Shown here: positions 7,365 to 17,507 of the stretch, one piece after another | Position numbering within the stretch: the first letter of the stretch is position 1 | Layout: each line of letters begins with the position of its first letter | Assembly: GCF_027594865.1 (NCBI RefSeq) | Contig: NZ_CP089391.1 | Span: forward strand, 806,001 to 870,000 | Length of the DNA: 64,000 nt | Source of the DNA: Bradyrhizobium xenonodulans | GTDB lineage: Bacteria > Pseudomonadota > Alphaproteobacteria > Rhizobiales > Xanthobacteraceae | Direction: 5' to 3' | The notes under the pieces: generated by a model | Database searches by the model: none | Seen by the model: only the letters and a program-made list of their open reading frames with translations | What the model was told of the DNA's origin: nothing | Program-made: the position numbers and the translations under genes

Positions 7365-10300
7365 TCACTCCGCCGCGACCATCTGCTGCGTGCGCCACTG
7401 TCCGAGCAGGGCGCGGAGCGAGGCCGGCTTCACCGGCTTGTTGAGCACCGCGATCTTCTCCTCACGCGCAGCGACCTGCACGGCGGGGCTGCGGTCGGCG
7501 GTGATCAGGATCGCCGGGATGGTGTCGCCGAAGCGGCGGCGGATGTCGCGGATCGCGGCGATGCCGTTGCCGCGGTCGAGATGATAGTCGACCAGCAGGC
7601 CGGTGACGCGCCGGCCGGCGGTTTCGATCGCGGCGATCGCGCCCTCGGGATCGGCAACCGCGATCACCTCGGCGTCCCACGCCTTCAGGAGTGTGCGCAT
7701 GCCGTCGAGGATCGCGGCGTCGTTCTCGATGCAGACGATCAGGGCGCCCGAGATCGGCCTGCGCGCGAGCGGGGTCGCGCTGGTCACGGCGGCGGTGTGG
7801 GTGATCGCCTTCGCCGTCGGCACCGTCACGGAAAACACCGAGCCGCCGCTTCTGTTGCCGTCGATGGCGATGCCGTGCTTGAGCACGCGCGCCAGCCGCT
7901 CGACGATCGACAGGCCGAGGCCGAGGCCGCGCGCGATCCGGGCGCCCTGCTCGAGGCGGTGGAATTCCTTGAATATCTCGCCGCGCTTGACCAGCGGGAT
8001 GCCGACACCGGTGTCGTAGACGCAGATCTTGAGCGAGGGACCCTGACGGCGGCAGCCAACCAGCACCCGGCCGCGCGGGGTGTATTTGATCGCGTTGGAG
8101 ATCAGGTTCTGGAGCAGCCGCCGCAGCAAGAGCCGGTCGGACTCGACCGGCAGCGAGCAGGGTACGAAGACCAGCTCCAGGTGCTTGGCGCGCGCGATCG
8201 GCGCGAACTCGATCTCCAGCGAGCGCATCAGGTCGGCCATCTTGAAGCTCGAGATCGAGGTCGTCATCGCGCCGGCGTCGAGCCGGGAGATGTCGAGCAG
8301 CGCCCCGAGGATCTCCTCGATCGCCTGCAGCGACTCGTCGATGTTCTCGACGAGCCGCGTCTCCTCGCCGCTGTGCTGACGCTCGACCAGGCTCGTGACA
8401 TAGAGCCGCGCCGCGTTCAGCGGCTGGAGAATGTCGTGGCTGGCCGCGGCGAGGAAGCGCGTCTTGGAGATGCTGGCGTCCTCCGCGGCGCTCTTGGCCA
8501 GCGCCAGCTCCGAGTTCAGCCGGGTCAGCTCCTCGGTGCGGTCGCGCACGCGCTTTTCCAGCGTCGCGTTGGCGCGCTCGAGCGCTTCGGCGGCCTCGAA
8601 GGTGGGCGTGACGTCGGTGAAGGTGATGACGAAGCCGCCGCCGGGCATGCGGTTGGTGAGCACCTCGATCACCATGTGGCGTTCGGGCAGGCGTTCGAGA
8701 TAGGGCTCGCTGTCGGTGGTGTAGGCTATGAGCCGCTGCTCGATCATCGCCTCGCGGTCGGTCTGATCGGCCGGATCGCTGACGCCCATGAATTCCAGGA
8801 TCTCGCGCAGCGGCGTGCCGAACTGGATGAAATGCGGGGGAACGTTGAGGAGATCGCCGAACTGCCGGTTGGAGCAGATCAGCTGCAGATCGGCATCGAA
8901 CACCGCGATGCCCTGGCGGACATGGTTGAGCGCGGTCTGGAGGATCTCGCGGTTGAAATGCAGCGCCGCATGGGAATCGTCGAGCAGCTTCAGCGCAGCC
9001 TTGGCGGACACCGTCCGCTTGCGCAGCAGCAGCGACATCACGAGCCGCGAGGAGGCGGCTCCGATCGAGGAGGCGATCAGGTGCTCGGCATGCTGCAACA
9101 GCTCGAAATCGGCGGGGGCCCCTAGCTCGAGCCGCACGTTGCGCCGCGCCGAGAAGGCCTCGAACGAATGCCGTGCGCGGTCGGGTCCGAGATATTGCGC
9201 GACCGTGCTCTGGATATCCTGCACCGTGACGGTGGTACGCCAGCGGCGGAAGTTAGGGGAGATCGGCGCCAGCGTGTTGGGCACGAACAGATCGGCCTGC
9301 ACCAGCTCGATCGAGGACGGCCGGCGCGCCAGCGACAGCAGCACATAGGTGAGGATGTTGAGCGACAGTGACCAGATTACGCCATGCATCAGCGGCGGCA
9401 AATCGGCGCCGAACAGCGCCTGCGGCCGCAGCGCCTCGATCCCGAACGGGCCGTGCTGGAGCAGCAGGATGCCCGCCGTCGAGGAATCCATGAAGCTCGG
9501 GATGAGCAGCGTGTAGAGCCACACCGCGAAGCCGACCAGCATGCCGCCGATCGCGCCGCGTGCGGTCGCGCGCCGCCACAGCAGCCCGCCGAAGAAGCTC
9601 GGTGCAAGCTGGGCGATGGCGGCAAAGGAGAGCAGGCCGATCGCCGCGAGCTGGGTGTTGCCGAGCGCGCGGTAGTAGAAATAGGCCATCACCATGATGG
9701 CGAAGATCGCAAGCCGGCGCGAGCGCAGCAGGAAGTCGCTGAAATCGGCGCCGCCGGTGCGCCCTTCCGGCCGCCGCTGCAAGACCAGTGGCACCACGAG
9801 GTCGTTCGACACCATGATGGAGAGCGCGACGCACTCGACGATGACCATTGCAGTCGCAGCCGACAGGCCACCGACGAAAATGGCAACGCTGAGAAGTCCT
9901 GCACCGCCCTCCATCGGCAGCGCCAGCACATACATATCCGGGTCGACCGCGCCGAACGGAAAGCTGACGAGGCCGGCGATCGCGATCGGGATCACGAACA
10001 GATTGATGGCGATGAGGTAGAGCGGGAACAGCCAGCGCGCGCGGCCGACCTCCGCATCCGAGGAATTCTCCACCACGCTGACGTGGAACTGGCGCGGCAG
10101 CAGCATGATCGCGCACAGCGACAGCAGCGTCATGGTGAGGAAGTTGCCGATCGACGGTGAATAGTTGATGGCGCGCACCGCCTCGGGCGTCTTCATCGCC
10201 CGCTCGATCAGCTCGTGCGGCGAGAAAATCCAGAAGGTGACGAAGATGCCGGCGGCAAGGAAGGCGACCAGCTTGATGATGGATTCGGTTGCGACCGCCA

Positions 10301-10874
10301 GCATCAGGCCGTGCTGGTGCTCGGTGGCATCGGTCTGCCGCGTGCCGAACAGCACGGCGAACGCCGCCATCGCCAGCGTCACCATCAGCGCCATGTCGCC
10401 GAGGATCGGGATGTGGGAGAAGGCCTGGTCCTCGCTCAGGATCGTTTCGAGCGAGGAGGCCACCGCCTTGAGCTGGAGCGCGATGTAGGGCACCGAGCCG
10501 ATGATCGCGATCAGCGCCACGGTCGCCGCCACCGCCTGACTCTTGCCGTAGCGCGCGCCGATGAAATCGGCGATCGAGGTGATGTTGTGGGCTTTCGCGA
10601 GCTGGATCACGCGGCGCAAGACGCCGGCCCCTAACCCGATCATCAGGATCGGACCGACATAGATCGCCAGGAAGTCGGTCGAGGTGCGGGTGGCGAAGCC
10701 GACCGAGCCGAAGAAGGTCCAGGAGGTGCAGTAGATCGCCAGCGACAGCGGATAGATCAGCCCCGACGCGCGGCCGGCCTTGGCCTGCGAGCGGCGGTCG
10801 CCATGGCTCGCCACCAGGAACAGGAAGCCGATATAGCCGAAGGCCGCGGCGATCACGCCCCAGTCGTGCAGCAT
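7365..10874 (-). CDS. Hybrid sensor histidine kinase with N-terminal sodium:solute symporter domain
   Basis: The 1169-residue protein fuses an SSS-family symporter-like membrane domain (about residues 1-480, a dozen or more hydrophobic helices, opening AAAFGYIGFLFLVASHGDRR) to a PAS domain (HVRQGIAVFDADLQLICSNRQ). Next come a coiled coil, a HisKA domain with phospho-His813 in AAASHDILQPLN, a HATPase domain (NLISNAIKYTPRG, GVGIPLVKRGEIFKEF) and a C-terminal receiver with Asp1096 in GLLVDYHLDRG. This is the CbrA/NahK-like architecture, in which the transporter part may sense or move a nutrient. ATG 10874 is preferred over 10919 because the membrane domain starts there. No response regulator with an output domain is adjacent. 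It ends only 7 bases from the convergent SDR gene. Confidence 0.92.
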   Translation of the reverse strand: MLHDWGVIAAAFGYIGFLFLVASHGDRRSQAKAGRASGLIYPLSLAIYCTSWTFFGSVGFATRTSTDFLAIYVGPILMIGLGAGVLRRVIQLAKAHNITSIADFIGARYGKSQAVAATVALIAIIGSVPYIALQLKAVASSLETILSEDQAFSHIPILGDMALMVTLAMAAFAVLFGTRQTDATEHQHGLMLAVATESIIKLVAFLAAGIFVTFWIFSPHELIERAMKTPEAVRAINYSPSIGNFLTMTLLSLCAIMLLPRQFHVSVVENSSDAEVGRARWLFPLYLIAINLFVIPIAIAGLVSFPFGAVDPDMYVLALPMEGGAGLLSVAIFVGGLSAATAMVIVECVALSIMVSNDLVVPLVLQRRPEGRTGGADFSDFLLRSRRLAIFAIMVMAYFYYRALGNTQLAAIGLLSFAAIAQLAPSFFGGLLWRRATARGAIGGMLVGFAVWLYTLLIPSFMDSSTAGILLLQHGPFGIEALRPQALFGADLPPLMHGVIWSLSLNILTYVLLSLARRPSSIELVQADLFVPNTLAPISPNFRRWRTTVTVQDIQSTVAQYLGPDRARHSFEAFSARRNVRLELGAPADFELLQHAEHLIASSIGAASSRLVMSLLLRKRTVSAKAALKLLDDSHAALHFNREILQTALNHVRQGIAVFDADLQLICSNRQFGDLLNVPPHFIQFGTPLREILEFMGVSDPADQTDREAMIEQRLIAYTTDSEPYLERLPERHMVIEVLTNRMPGGGFVITFTDVTPTFEAAEALERANATLEKRVRDRTEELTRLNSELALAKSAAEDASISKTRFLAAASHDILQPLNAARLYVTSLVERQHSGEETRLVENIDESLQAIEEILGALLDISRLDAGAMTTSISSFKMADLMRSLEIEFAPIARAKHLELVFVPCSLPVESDRLLLRRLLQNLISNAIKYTPRGRVLVGCRRQGPSLKICVYDTGVGIPLVKRGEIFKEFHRLEQGARIARGLGLGLSIVERLARVLKHGIAIDGNRSGGSVFSVTVPTAKAITHTAAVTSATPLARRPISGALIVCIENDAAILDGMRTLLKAWDAEVIAVADPEGAIAAIETAGRRVTGLLVDYHLDRGNGIAAIRDIRRRFGDTIPAILITADRSPAVQVAAREEKIAVLNKPVKPASLRALLGQWRTQQMVAAE

Positions 10875-11054
10875 GGCGAGCGTGCTTCTCCCAGGGCGCG
10901 TGTCCGCGCCCGCTCTCATTTTCCCTGTAAATCTAGCGCGTTGGGCCGGTGGAGGCGACAGCGAAATGCCGTGCCGGAGCGGGAACTGGGGTTGTCGTTA
11001 AGGCGCGCGCGGGCGGTGCCGCCACTTACCCTCCCCAGGAAGGATAAGAAAAGC

Positions 11055-12284
11055 CTACTCCGCCACCAGCGACTTCGCGCGGAGCGGCAGGCCGAGGCGG
11101 TCCCACACCTGCAACAGCGCTTCGGCGAGCTGATCGATCAGGCCGTCGTCGTGATAGGGCGAGGGCGTGATACGCAGGCGCTCGCTGCCCTTGGCGACCG
11201 TCGGATAGTTGATCGGCTGGATGTAGATGCCGTGCTCTTCCAGCAGCAGGTCGGAGGCCTGCTTGCACTTCTCGGCATTGCCGATGAACAGCGGCACGAT
11301 ATGGGTGTCGCTCGACATCACCGGCAGGCCGGCGGCATTGAGGATCGCCTTGACGCGGGCGGCGCGGTCCTGGTGGCGCTCGCGCTCCCAGCTCGAGGTC
11401 TTCAGGTGCTTGATCGCGGCGGTCGCGGCCGAGCAGATCGCCGGCGGCAGCGCGGTGGTGAAGATGAAGCCCGGCGCATAGGAGCGTACGGCGTCAATGA
11501 TCTGGCCGTTGGCGGCGATGTAGCCGCCGAGGCAGCCGAACGCTTTCGCCAGCGTGCCTTCGAGGATGTCGATGCGATGCATGACGCCGTCGCGCTCGGC
11601 GATGCCGCCGCCGCGCGGGCCGTACATGCCGACGGCGTGGACCTCGTCGACATAGGTCATCGCGCCGTATTTCTCGGCGAGGTCGCAGATCTTGGCGAGC
11701 GGCGCGACGTCGCCGTCCATCGAATACAGGCTCTCGCAGGCGATCAGCTTCGGCCGGTTCGCACCCGCGGCCTTCAGCTGCGCTTCGAGATCGGCGAGAT
11801 CATTGTGGCGGAACACGACGCGCTCACAGCCGGACTGGCGGATGCCCTCGATCATCGAATTGTGGTTGAGCTCGTCCGACAGGATCAGGCAGTTCGGAAT
11901 GAGTTTTGCGATGGTCGCGATGCCGGTCTGGTTCGAGACATAGCCCGAGGTGAACAGCAGCGACGCTTCCTTGCCGTGGAGGTCGGCGAGCTCGGCCTCG
12001 AGCTGTACCAGCGGATGATGCGTGCCGGCGATGTTGCGGGTGCCGCCTGCGCCGGTGCCGACGCGGGTTGCGGTCTCGACCATGGCGCCGACCACCTTCG
12101 GATGCTGGCCCATGCCGAGGTAATCGTTGGAGCACCAGATCACGACATCGCGCTTGCCCTTGGGCGAATGCCAGAGCGCATGCGGGAACCGGCCGGCGAT
12201 GCGCTCGAGATCGGCGAACACGCGGTAGCGGCGCTCGGCATGGAGACGATCGAGGGCGGAATTGAAGAACTGGCTGTAATCCAT
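11055..12284 (-). CDS. hemA: 5-aminolevulinate synthase
   Basis: HemA condenses glycine and succinyl-CoA to 5-aminolevulinate with pyridoxal phosphate, the first step of heme synthesis in alphaproteobacteria. The 409-residue product has the family length. It shows [12 protein letters not shown] near residue 51, the PLP-binding DEVHAVG (213-219) and Lys247 in GTLAKAFG, the Schiff-base lysine. ATG 12284 gives [14 protein letters not shown], the usual start; the ORF extends nine codons further without support. A perfect FixK-type box lies about 140 bases upstream and a long palindrome sits between it and the start, so low-oxygen induction is expected. Oxygen-controlled hemA is known in Bradyrhizobium. 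Confidence 0.97.
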   Translation of the reverse strand: MDYSQFFNSALDRLHAERRYRVFADLERIAGRFPHALWHSPKGKRDVVIWCSNDYLGMGQHPKVVGAMVETATRVGTGAGGTRNIAGTHHPLVQLEAELADLHGKEASLLFTSGYVSNQTGIATIAKLIPNCLILSDELNHNSMIEGIRQSGCERVVFRHNDLADLEAQLKAAGANRPKLIACESLYSMDGDVAPLAKICDLAEKYGAMTYVDEVHAVGMYGPRGGGIAERDGVMHRIDILEGTLAKAFGCLGGYIAANGQIIDAVRSYAPGFIFTTALPPAICSAATAAIKHLKTSSWERERHQDRAARVKAILNAAGLPVMSSDTHIVPLFIGNAEKCKQASDLLLEEHGIYIQPINYPTVAKGSERLRITPSPYHDDGLIDQLAEALLQVWDRLGLPLRAKSLVAE

Positions 12285-12325
12285 CGTCAAACCTGCAACG
12301 GAACTGACCAAAGGGCCGCATCTTC

Positions 12326-12346
12326 TTAGAGCTTTTCAAGCTCTAA
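12326..12346. promoter_or_regulatory. Perfect palindrome in the hemA leader
   Basis: TTAGAGCTT (12326-12334) is followed by a 3-base centre and its exact complement AAGCTCTAA (12338-12346). It lies 42-62 bases upstream of the hemA ATG and between that and the FixK box. It could be a protein operator; the TTAGA...TCTAA edges recall Irr-type iron control elements, but the spacing is longer. It could equally be a short RNA hairpin in the 5' leader. Confidence 0.55.
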
Positions 12347-12417
12347 TGTCTATGCGCTATCCCACATTTGGCCCGGAGGGGCATTTGGGCAAAATGCCCT
12401 ATCAGGCGCGTTGAAAC

Positions 12418-12431
12418 TTGATCCCGATCAA
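12418..12431 (-). promoter_or_regulatory. FixK/FNR-type box upstream of hemA
   Basis: TTGATCCCGATCAA is an exact match to the TTGAT-N4-ATCAA consensus of FixK/FNR-type activators. Its centre is about 140 bases upstream of the hemA start. If the activator sits at -41.5, transcription would start near 12383, and a GATAGG-like -10 appears on the hemA strand at the expected distance. This predicts a leader of about 100 bases carrying the palindrome at 12326-12346. Confidence 0.85.
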
Positions 12432-12524
12432 GTTCGCGCGAGATATAATGCTGCTCTGCACCATCCAATGAGGTGCTGATGGTGCACCCCTCGCCCCGCT
12501 TGCGGATGAGGCGAAGATCAAAAC

Positions 12525-13586
12525 TTAGGTCGTTCGGAACTGCAGCACGCCGTCCTTGGTCTCGGCCGTCAGCCGGCCCTCGACGATCATGTAGTTGACG
12601 TGAGCGACGAGCTCGCCGGCGGCAAAGCCCATCTGGTGCTCGTCCAGCACGTGCTTGTTGAACACGACAGGCACCAAAGCGCGTGAGGTTTGCGGCACCT
12701 CGCGGCAGGCTTCCGCGATCAGGCGGCAGCGCTCCTCGTGATGATCGGCGAGCTGCTTGATGCGGGTCTTCAGCCCGTAGAACGGTACGCCGTGGCCAGG
12801 CAGCACCAGCAGGTCATAGGGCAGGGTGGTGGTGAGGCTCGCGAGCGAGGCCAGATATTCGCCGAGCGAATTCTGGTCGGGCTCGACCGCCCAGACGCTG
12901 ACATTCGGCGAGATCTTGCTCAGCACCTGGTCGGCGGAGAGAAACAGCTTGTCGTCGGCGCAATACAGCATCACCTGGTCGAGCGCGTGGCCGCCGCCGG
13001 TGATCACCTTGAAGCGCCGCGCGCCGATCACGACCTCGTCGCCGTGCGAGATGCGGCGGTAGGACGGCGGCAGCACCGAGACGCGCTTGAGATAGTCCTG
13101 GCCGCGGCCGAGCAGCTTTTCGGTGAGCGACTCGTCCATGCCGTGGCGGCGGAAGAACAGCCGCTGCGCCTCGCGCCGCTCCTCGGTGCCGCGGTTCTGA
13201 TGATAGACCGACTGCAGATACTCGACCTGCGACATCACCAGCGGGCAGTTGAAGCGCTCGACGATCCAGCCCGCGAGACCGACATGATCGGGGTGCGAAT
13301 GCGTGACGATCAGGCGCGTGATGTTGACGCCCTTCAGCGGGCCTTCGAACAGTTTGGTCCAGGCCTCGATCGTCTCCTCGTTGCCGAAGCCGGCATCGAT
13401 CATCGCATAGCCGTCGCCGTCGGCGAGCAGGTAGATATTCACGTGGTTGAGGCGGAACGGCAATTTCAGCCGCGCCCACAGCACGCCGGGCCTGATCTCC
13501 ACGATCTCTTCGTGGCCGGGATGCTGGTCCCAGGGATAGCGCAAGGCCTCGGCAGAGGAGGGCACGGTGTCGGATTTCGCGTTCAT
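12525..13586 (-). CDS. Metallo-beta-lactamase-fold hydrolase
   Basis: The 353-residue protein has the metal-binding signature THSHPDHVG (95-103), then GGGHALDQV and a later DQVLSKISP, with LPGHG in the C-terminal half. These are the conserved ligands of the glyoxalase II-like branch of the metallo-beta-lactamase fold, normally with two zinc or iron ions. No signal peptide is visible, so it should be cytosolic. The substrate is unknown; hydroxyacylglutathione-type thioesters or lactones are typical for the fold. It stands alone upstream of the hemA promoter region, pointing the same way, with a palindromic repeat behind its start. Confidence 0.88.
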   Translation of the reverse strand: MNAKSDTVPSSAEALRYPWDQHPGHEEIVEIRPGVLWARLKLPFRLNHVNIYLLADGDGYAMIDAGFGNEETIEAWTKLFEGPLKGVNITRLIVTHSHPDHVGLAGWIVERFNCPLVMSQVEYLQSVYHQNRGTEERREAQRLFFRRHGMDESLTEKLLGRGQDYLKRVSVLPPSYRRISHGDEVVIGARRFKVITGGGHALDQVMLYCADDKLFLSADQVLSKISPNVSVWAVEPDQNSLGEYLASLASLTTTLPYDLLVLPGHGVPFYGLKTRIKQLADHHEERCRLIAEACREVPQTSRALVPVVFNKHVLDEHQMGFAAGELVAHVNYMIVEGRLTAETKDGVLQFRTT

Positions 13587-13676
13587 GCTACCGGCTTAGA
13601 CCCAGCGCGGGCGGGGCGCCAGCCGAAAAAGGACGCGAGGCAGCCGTCGCATGGCCGTCATACCGGGCGGTTTTTC

Positions 13677-13715
13677 CGTAGCCCGGATTGCGCAAGCAGC
13701 GAAATCCGGGCTACG
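13677..13715. repeat. Palindromic repeat CGTAGCCCGGATT/AATCCGGGCTACG
   Basis: Two perfect 13-base arms (13677-13689 and 13703-13715) flank a 13-base centre, in the 140-base gap between the hydrolase start and the chemoreceptor stop. It resembles a dispersed intergenic element more than a terminator, since no T-run follows on either strand. Confidence 0.7.
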
Positions 13716-13726
13716 GGCCGGCGTCC

Positions 13727-15880
13727 TTACGCCGCCCGCATGTTGTTGAGGAACGCGTCGATCTCCCCGCGCAGCATGTCGGCCTCGCGGCGGAGCGCGT
13801 CCGAGGCGCCCAGCACCTCGCTCGCCGCCGTGCCGGCCTCGGCGGACGCCGTGGAGACGCCGACGATGTTGCTGGAGACCTCGCTGGTGCCGCCGGCCGC
13901 ATGCTGGATGTTGCGCGCGATCTCGCGGGTGGCCGCGCCCTGCTCCTCAACCGCAGCCGCGATCGTGGTCGTGACGTCGTTGATCTCGCCGATGATCCGG
14001 CCGATGCCCTGGATGGCGCCGACCGCGGAGGTCGTGACTTGCTGCATGCTGGCGATTTGGGTGCGGATCTCTTCCGTCGCCTTGGCGGTCTGGCTCGCGA
14101 GGCTCTTCACCTCGGAGGCGACCACCGCGAAGCCGCGGCCGGCCTCGCCCGCGCGCGCCGCCTCGATGGTGGCGTTGAGCGCGAGCAGATTGGTCTGCGA
14201 GGCGATGGTCTGGATCAGGTCGACGACGACACTGATGCGGCTCGCGCTGTCGGCGAGGCTCTGTACCGTCGCATCGGTGGCGCCGGCCTCGTCGACCGCC
14301 TTCTTGGCGATCGCGGCCGAGGTGACGACCTGCTTGCTGATCTCCTCGATCGAGGACGAGAGCTGCTCGGTGCCCGACGACACGGTCTGCACGTTGACCG
14401 AGGTTTCCTCCGCGGCGGAGGCGACCGCGTTCACCAGCGCGTTGGACTGGTCGGCGGTGTTCGACATGCTCTGCGCGGTCGACTGCATCGAGTTGGCCGA
14501 TTGCGCGAGATTGTCGAGTGCGTTGCGCACCGTGCCCTCGAACTGCGCGATCTTCGCCTCCATCTGCGCAGCACGTTCGGCCTTGGCGACACGGTCCTTG
14601 TCCTGCTCGCTTGCAAGCGCGCGGGCCTCGATCATGCTGTCGCGGAACACCGTCAGCGTTTCCTTCATCGCGCCGATCTCGTCGTTCTGCCGGGAGCGGA
14701 CGATCTCGGTGTCGAGGTCGCCGGCGGAGAGCAGCTGCATCGCGCGCTGAAGCTCTCGGATGCGGCGCAGGATGTTGCGGCCGACATAGAGCCAGACGAA
14801 CAGCACTGAACCGACCAGCGTCAGCGCGCCCAACGCCAGCATGGCGGTGGTGGCGAGCGAGATCTCCTGCCGCGCCTGGAAGGTCGACGCGTTGGTCTCC
14901 TTCTGCACGCCGTCGACGAGCTGCTGCACGCTGATGCCGAGGCCGACATTGAGCTTGCGAGTCTCGTCCAGGATGGTCTGGCCGTAGTCGATGGCGTCGA
15001 GCTCTTTCTGGCGGATCTTGAACACGCCGGTCTTGCCCTCGCCGAAGGCGAACAGCTTCTGCACGGTGTCGCGCATTGCCTGCATCGAGGGGACCTTCGG
15101 CAGGTCCTCGAGGTTGGACTTGACGCGGTCGCGCGTGGCCTTGAATTCCTTCTCGATCACCTCCAGCGTGTCGCTGTTGTTGGCCGAGAGCGCCGCCATC
15201 ATGTCGGCGGCCATCAGATTGCCGTTGGCGGAGATCGTCGAGATCTGGGCGACGGTGCGCGCGCCTTCGGTGGCATCGTCGGCGGAAAGGTCCGCCGCAC
15301 CGAGGATGGCGTTCAGCCGCGTCTGTGCGTCCAGCATCGCCGGGCCGGCTGCATCGACAAAGGCGAGCTGGGCCTTGCGCAGCGCCTCGTACTGCTTGTC
15401 GTGCAGCGCCCCGGTGTCGAGCCGTTCGCGGGCGGCCGAGACCAGGCTCTGCGTCGCCTCGTCGATGCTCTTGGTGGTGTCGCGCAGCGCGGTGGCGGTC
15501 TGCTTGTCGGCGCCGAGCTCGATGATCTCACCGAGCTTGGCCATCGCAAGCTGCTGGATGTCCTTCACGCTCTTGGTACGTTCCTTCAGCGCCTCGTCGG
15601 AGGGCGAAGCCAGCAGGCCCGGGCCCTGCGCTGCGAGCGTTGCGCTCTGCGAGGCGAGCTGGAGGCTGGCGGAGAGGCGAGGAATGTCGCGGCCGCTCAG
15701 ATCCATCATGGTCGCGCCGAGATGATTGAACACGAAGCCGGCGCCGGCTGCGATCACGAGGCCCATGCCCGCGATCAATGCGAAGGCGGCGAACAGGCTG
15801 CCGCGCACGCCCCATGACGGCATCTTGAGGCGCGGCTTGAAACGGCCGAACACACGACCAAGGCCCAGACGGATCGCCAT
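13727..15880 (-). CDS. Methyl-accepting chemotaxis protein
   Basis: This 717-residue transmembrane chemoreceptor has TM1 at about residues 27-52, a large helical periplasmic sensor region (about 53-345), TM2 (about 346-368) running into a HAMP domain ([21 protein letters not shown]), and a cytoplasmic signalling domain to the end. The signalling part contains [20 protein letters not shown] and [18 protein letters not shown], the highly conserved MCP hairpin core that binds CheA/CheW. The sensor region carries no recognisable PAS or Cache motif and looks like a long four-helix bundle. A GGGGGAA site precedes ATG 15880. No che genes are nearby, so it is a stand-alone receptor; the ligand is unknown. 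Confidence 0.93.
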   Translation of the reverse strand: MAIRLGLGRVFGRFKPRLKMPSWGVRGSLFAAFALIAGMGLVIAAGAGFVFNHLGATMMDLSGRDIPRLSASLQLASQSATLAAQGPGLLASPSDEALKERTKSVKDIQQLAMAKLGEIIELGADKQTATALRDTTKSIDEATQSLVSAARERLDTGALHDKQYEALRKAQLAFVDAAGPAMLDAQTRLNAILGAADLSADDATEGARTVAQISTISANGNLMAADMMAALSANNSDTLEVIEKEFKATRDRVKSNLEDLPKVPSMQAMRDTVQKLFAFGEGKTGVFKIRQKELDAIDYGQTILDETRKLNVGLGISVQQLVDGVQKETNASTFQARQEISLATTAMLALGALTLVGSVLFVWLYVGRNILRRIRELQRAMQLLSAGDLDTEIVRSRQNDEIGAMKETLTVFRDSMIEARALASEQDKDRVAKAERAAQMEAKIAQFEGTVRNALDNLAQSANSMQSTAQSMSNTADQSNALVNAVASAAEETSVNVQTVSSGTEQLSSSIEEISKQVVTSAAIAKKAVDEAGATDATVQSLADSASRISVVVDLIQTIASQTNLLALNATIEAARAGEAGRGFAVVASEVKSLASQTAKATEEIRTQIASMQQVTTSAVGAIQGIGRIIGEINDVTTTIAAAVEEQGAATREIARNIQHAAGGTSEVSSNIVGVSTASAEAGTAASEVLGASDALRREADMLRGEIDAFLNNMRAA

Positions 15881-15999
15881 CGAAATTCCCCCACGCGCTT
15901 GCTTATCTTTTGTGGGCGGCAGTATCGACGGGGCGGGTTAAAAAATCGCAATTCGCACAATCGCTTGCGCGCGTTCCGCAGGGCGAAAAAAGCAAGACG

Positions 16000-16032
16000 A
16001 AAAAAGAAGGGCCGGCAGTGATGCCGGCCCTT
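16000..16032 (-). terminator. Rho-independent terminator of the outer-membrane barrel gene
   Basis: Read on the minus strand, arms AAGGGCCGGC and GCCGGCCCTT (16023-16032 and 16007-16016) enclose a 6-base loop and are followed by a run of T (A at 16000-16005 on the plus strand). It lies 27 bases past the stop codon of the gene ending at 16059. Confidence 0.88.
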
Positions 16033-16058
16033 CGTCGCGATAAGGTTTTGCTAACCGA

Positions 16059-16784
16059 TCAGTAGCGGGCGACGACGGGGCTGGCCCAGTTGAAGCGGTA
16101 GTTGAGGCCCGCCTTGACGGTGTGGTCGTCGGTGGTGAAGTTGCCGGTGCCCGCCAGCGGGCCCCCGGTGAAGTGCGCGTCGCCGAAATTGTAGTACTGG
16201 TACTCGGCCTTGGCCGACCAGTTCGGGGCGAACATGTATTCGAGGCCGGCGCCGATCGTGTAGCCGTTTTTGTGATCGCCATCGATGACGAAGGCGGTCG
16301 GCACGCCGCCGACAGTCACCTTCTCGTTGTTGTCCGAATAGGCGTAGCCGCCCTTCACGTAGACGAGGCCCGGACCCCAGGTGTAGCCGACGCGGCCGGT
16401 GATCGAGCCGAGGCCGCGCTGGTCGTTGGTGTAGGCGACGCCGCCCGGAAACACTGCGCCGACGCTGCCGGAGAGCCAGGAATACTGGCCTTCGACGCCG
16501 ACCACGAAGTTCGGGTTGAGCTGCCAGTCCGCACCGACCTGCACGCCGCCGAGGAAACGGCCGTTGCCGTTGTTGCCGGTGGAGAGGCCGTTGAAATTGT
16601 TGTCGCTGGAGAACGCGCCGCCGAGATGGCCACCGATGTAGAAACCGGTCCAGTTGTAGATCGGCGCGGCGTAGGCCGGCGCGGGCGTCTTGTAGTAGTT
16701 GCGGTTACCGAGATCGGCGCCGAGCGCCGGCGCGGCCACGCCCGCCACGAGCAGCGCGACGGTCGCAAACAGGATCTTCTTCAT
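16059..16784 (-). CDS. Outer membrane beta-barrel protein, Omp25/Omp31-like
   Basis: The 241-residue product begins with a Sec signal peptide ([24 protein letters not shown]). The mature part shows [19 protein letters not shown], alternating aromatic/Gly strands ([40 protein letters not shown]) and a C-terminal strand ending in Tyr, features of the eight-stranded barrels abundant in the rhizobial outer membrane (COG3637). ATG 16784 is chosen because the signal peptide starts there. It is monocistronic, with its own terminator. Such barrels are structural or adhesin-like; no specific function can be assigned. Confidence 0.9.
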   Translation of the reverse strand: MKKILFATVALLVAGVAAPALGADLGNRNYYKTPAPAYAAPIYNWTGFYIGGHLGGAFSSDNNFNGLSTGNNGNGRFLGGVQVGADWQLNPNFVVGVEGQYSWLSGSVGAVFPGGVAYTNDQRGLGSITGRVGYTWGPGLVYVKGGYAYSDNNEKVTVGGVPTAFVIDGDHKNGYTIGAGLEYMFAPNWSAKAEYQYYNFGDAHFTGGPLAGTGNFTTDDHTVKAGLNYRFNWASPVVARY

Positions 16785-17008
16785 CGTCTTGAACTCCAAC
16801 ACTTTGGTCCCCGGCAGGCGCGCGTTCCGCGCCGTCGTTGGTTTTGCAGATAGCTCGCTTTTGACGAAAATGCTGTCACATCCGTGGCACAGCAGCAGCC
16901 AACCTAACGTATTGGGCTGTAAATGATTTTCGTGCTTAATGGCGGCTTAAGAAGTGGTGAAGGAAGGCTTAACTTGACGCGCCTTTGGTAACTTGCGCGC
17001 GGATCCCG

Positions 17009-17329
17009 TTAACCAAGACGCCGCCTTGCCTCGTCGCGCATCTGCTCCCGGAAGGCCGCGCGCTTGGCGGGCCGGTCTTCCTCGCGCACGTCGTGACGAT
17101 CGAAGATGTCGAACTTCTCCATGATCGGATAGCGCTCGCTCGCCATCGCGAGCACGCGCAGCACCTTGGTCGCGGCCGGGGTCGGACCGCTCACCTCCCA
17201 GCGCCTTATGGTGTCGGCGCCGCCTTTCTCCGGCAATCCGCATAGCCTCGCCATGTCGGCCGCGGTGAGCTTCCGCTCCAGGGCATCGGAGAGGTCGTTG
17301 CGGAGCTGCTTCAGTTCGGGGCCGGTCAT
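17009..17329 (-). CDS. Small helix-turn-helix protein
   Basis: A 106-residue protein (113 if the GTG at 17350 is used) with an N-terminal helical region, MTGPELKQLRNDLSDALE followed by LTAADMARLCGLPEKGGADTIRRWE, which looks like an XRE-type or MerR-like helix-turn-helix. The C-terminal part is charged and ends EQMRDEARRRLG. Neither start has a strong ribosome site. It stands alone between the barrel gene and the small exported protein gene. It may be a DNA-binding regulator; I do not recognise a named family. Confidence 0.6.
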   Translation of the reverse strand: MTGPELKQLRNDLSDALERKLTAADMARLCGLPEKGGADTIRRWEVSGPTPAATKVLRVLAMASERYPIMEKFDIFDRHDVREEDRPAKRAAFREQMRDEARRRLG

Positions 17330-17507
17330 GCTTGCGTCCAGGGAAATCACTTGATGAGCAATGCCCTAGCGCTGATTCGGGTCCATCCGAAGGCGGCATG
17401 CGCTAGGCACTTTCGCCTGTGCACGGAGTTATGAGCGCGTGCCTATGGAAATCTGCCGATGAACGAACACATGGCACAGGGGGGCCCTAGCGACCGAGGG
17501 ATCAGCC

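Noticed and set aside
7224..9125. 633-codon plus-strand frame overlapping the SDR end and the kinase gene
   Set aside because: Opposite the kinase with its complete HisKA, HATPase and receiver domains; the product is Arg/Asp/Glu-rich and non-conserved in style.
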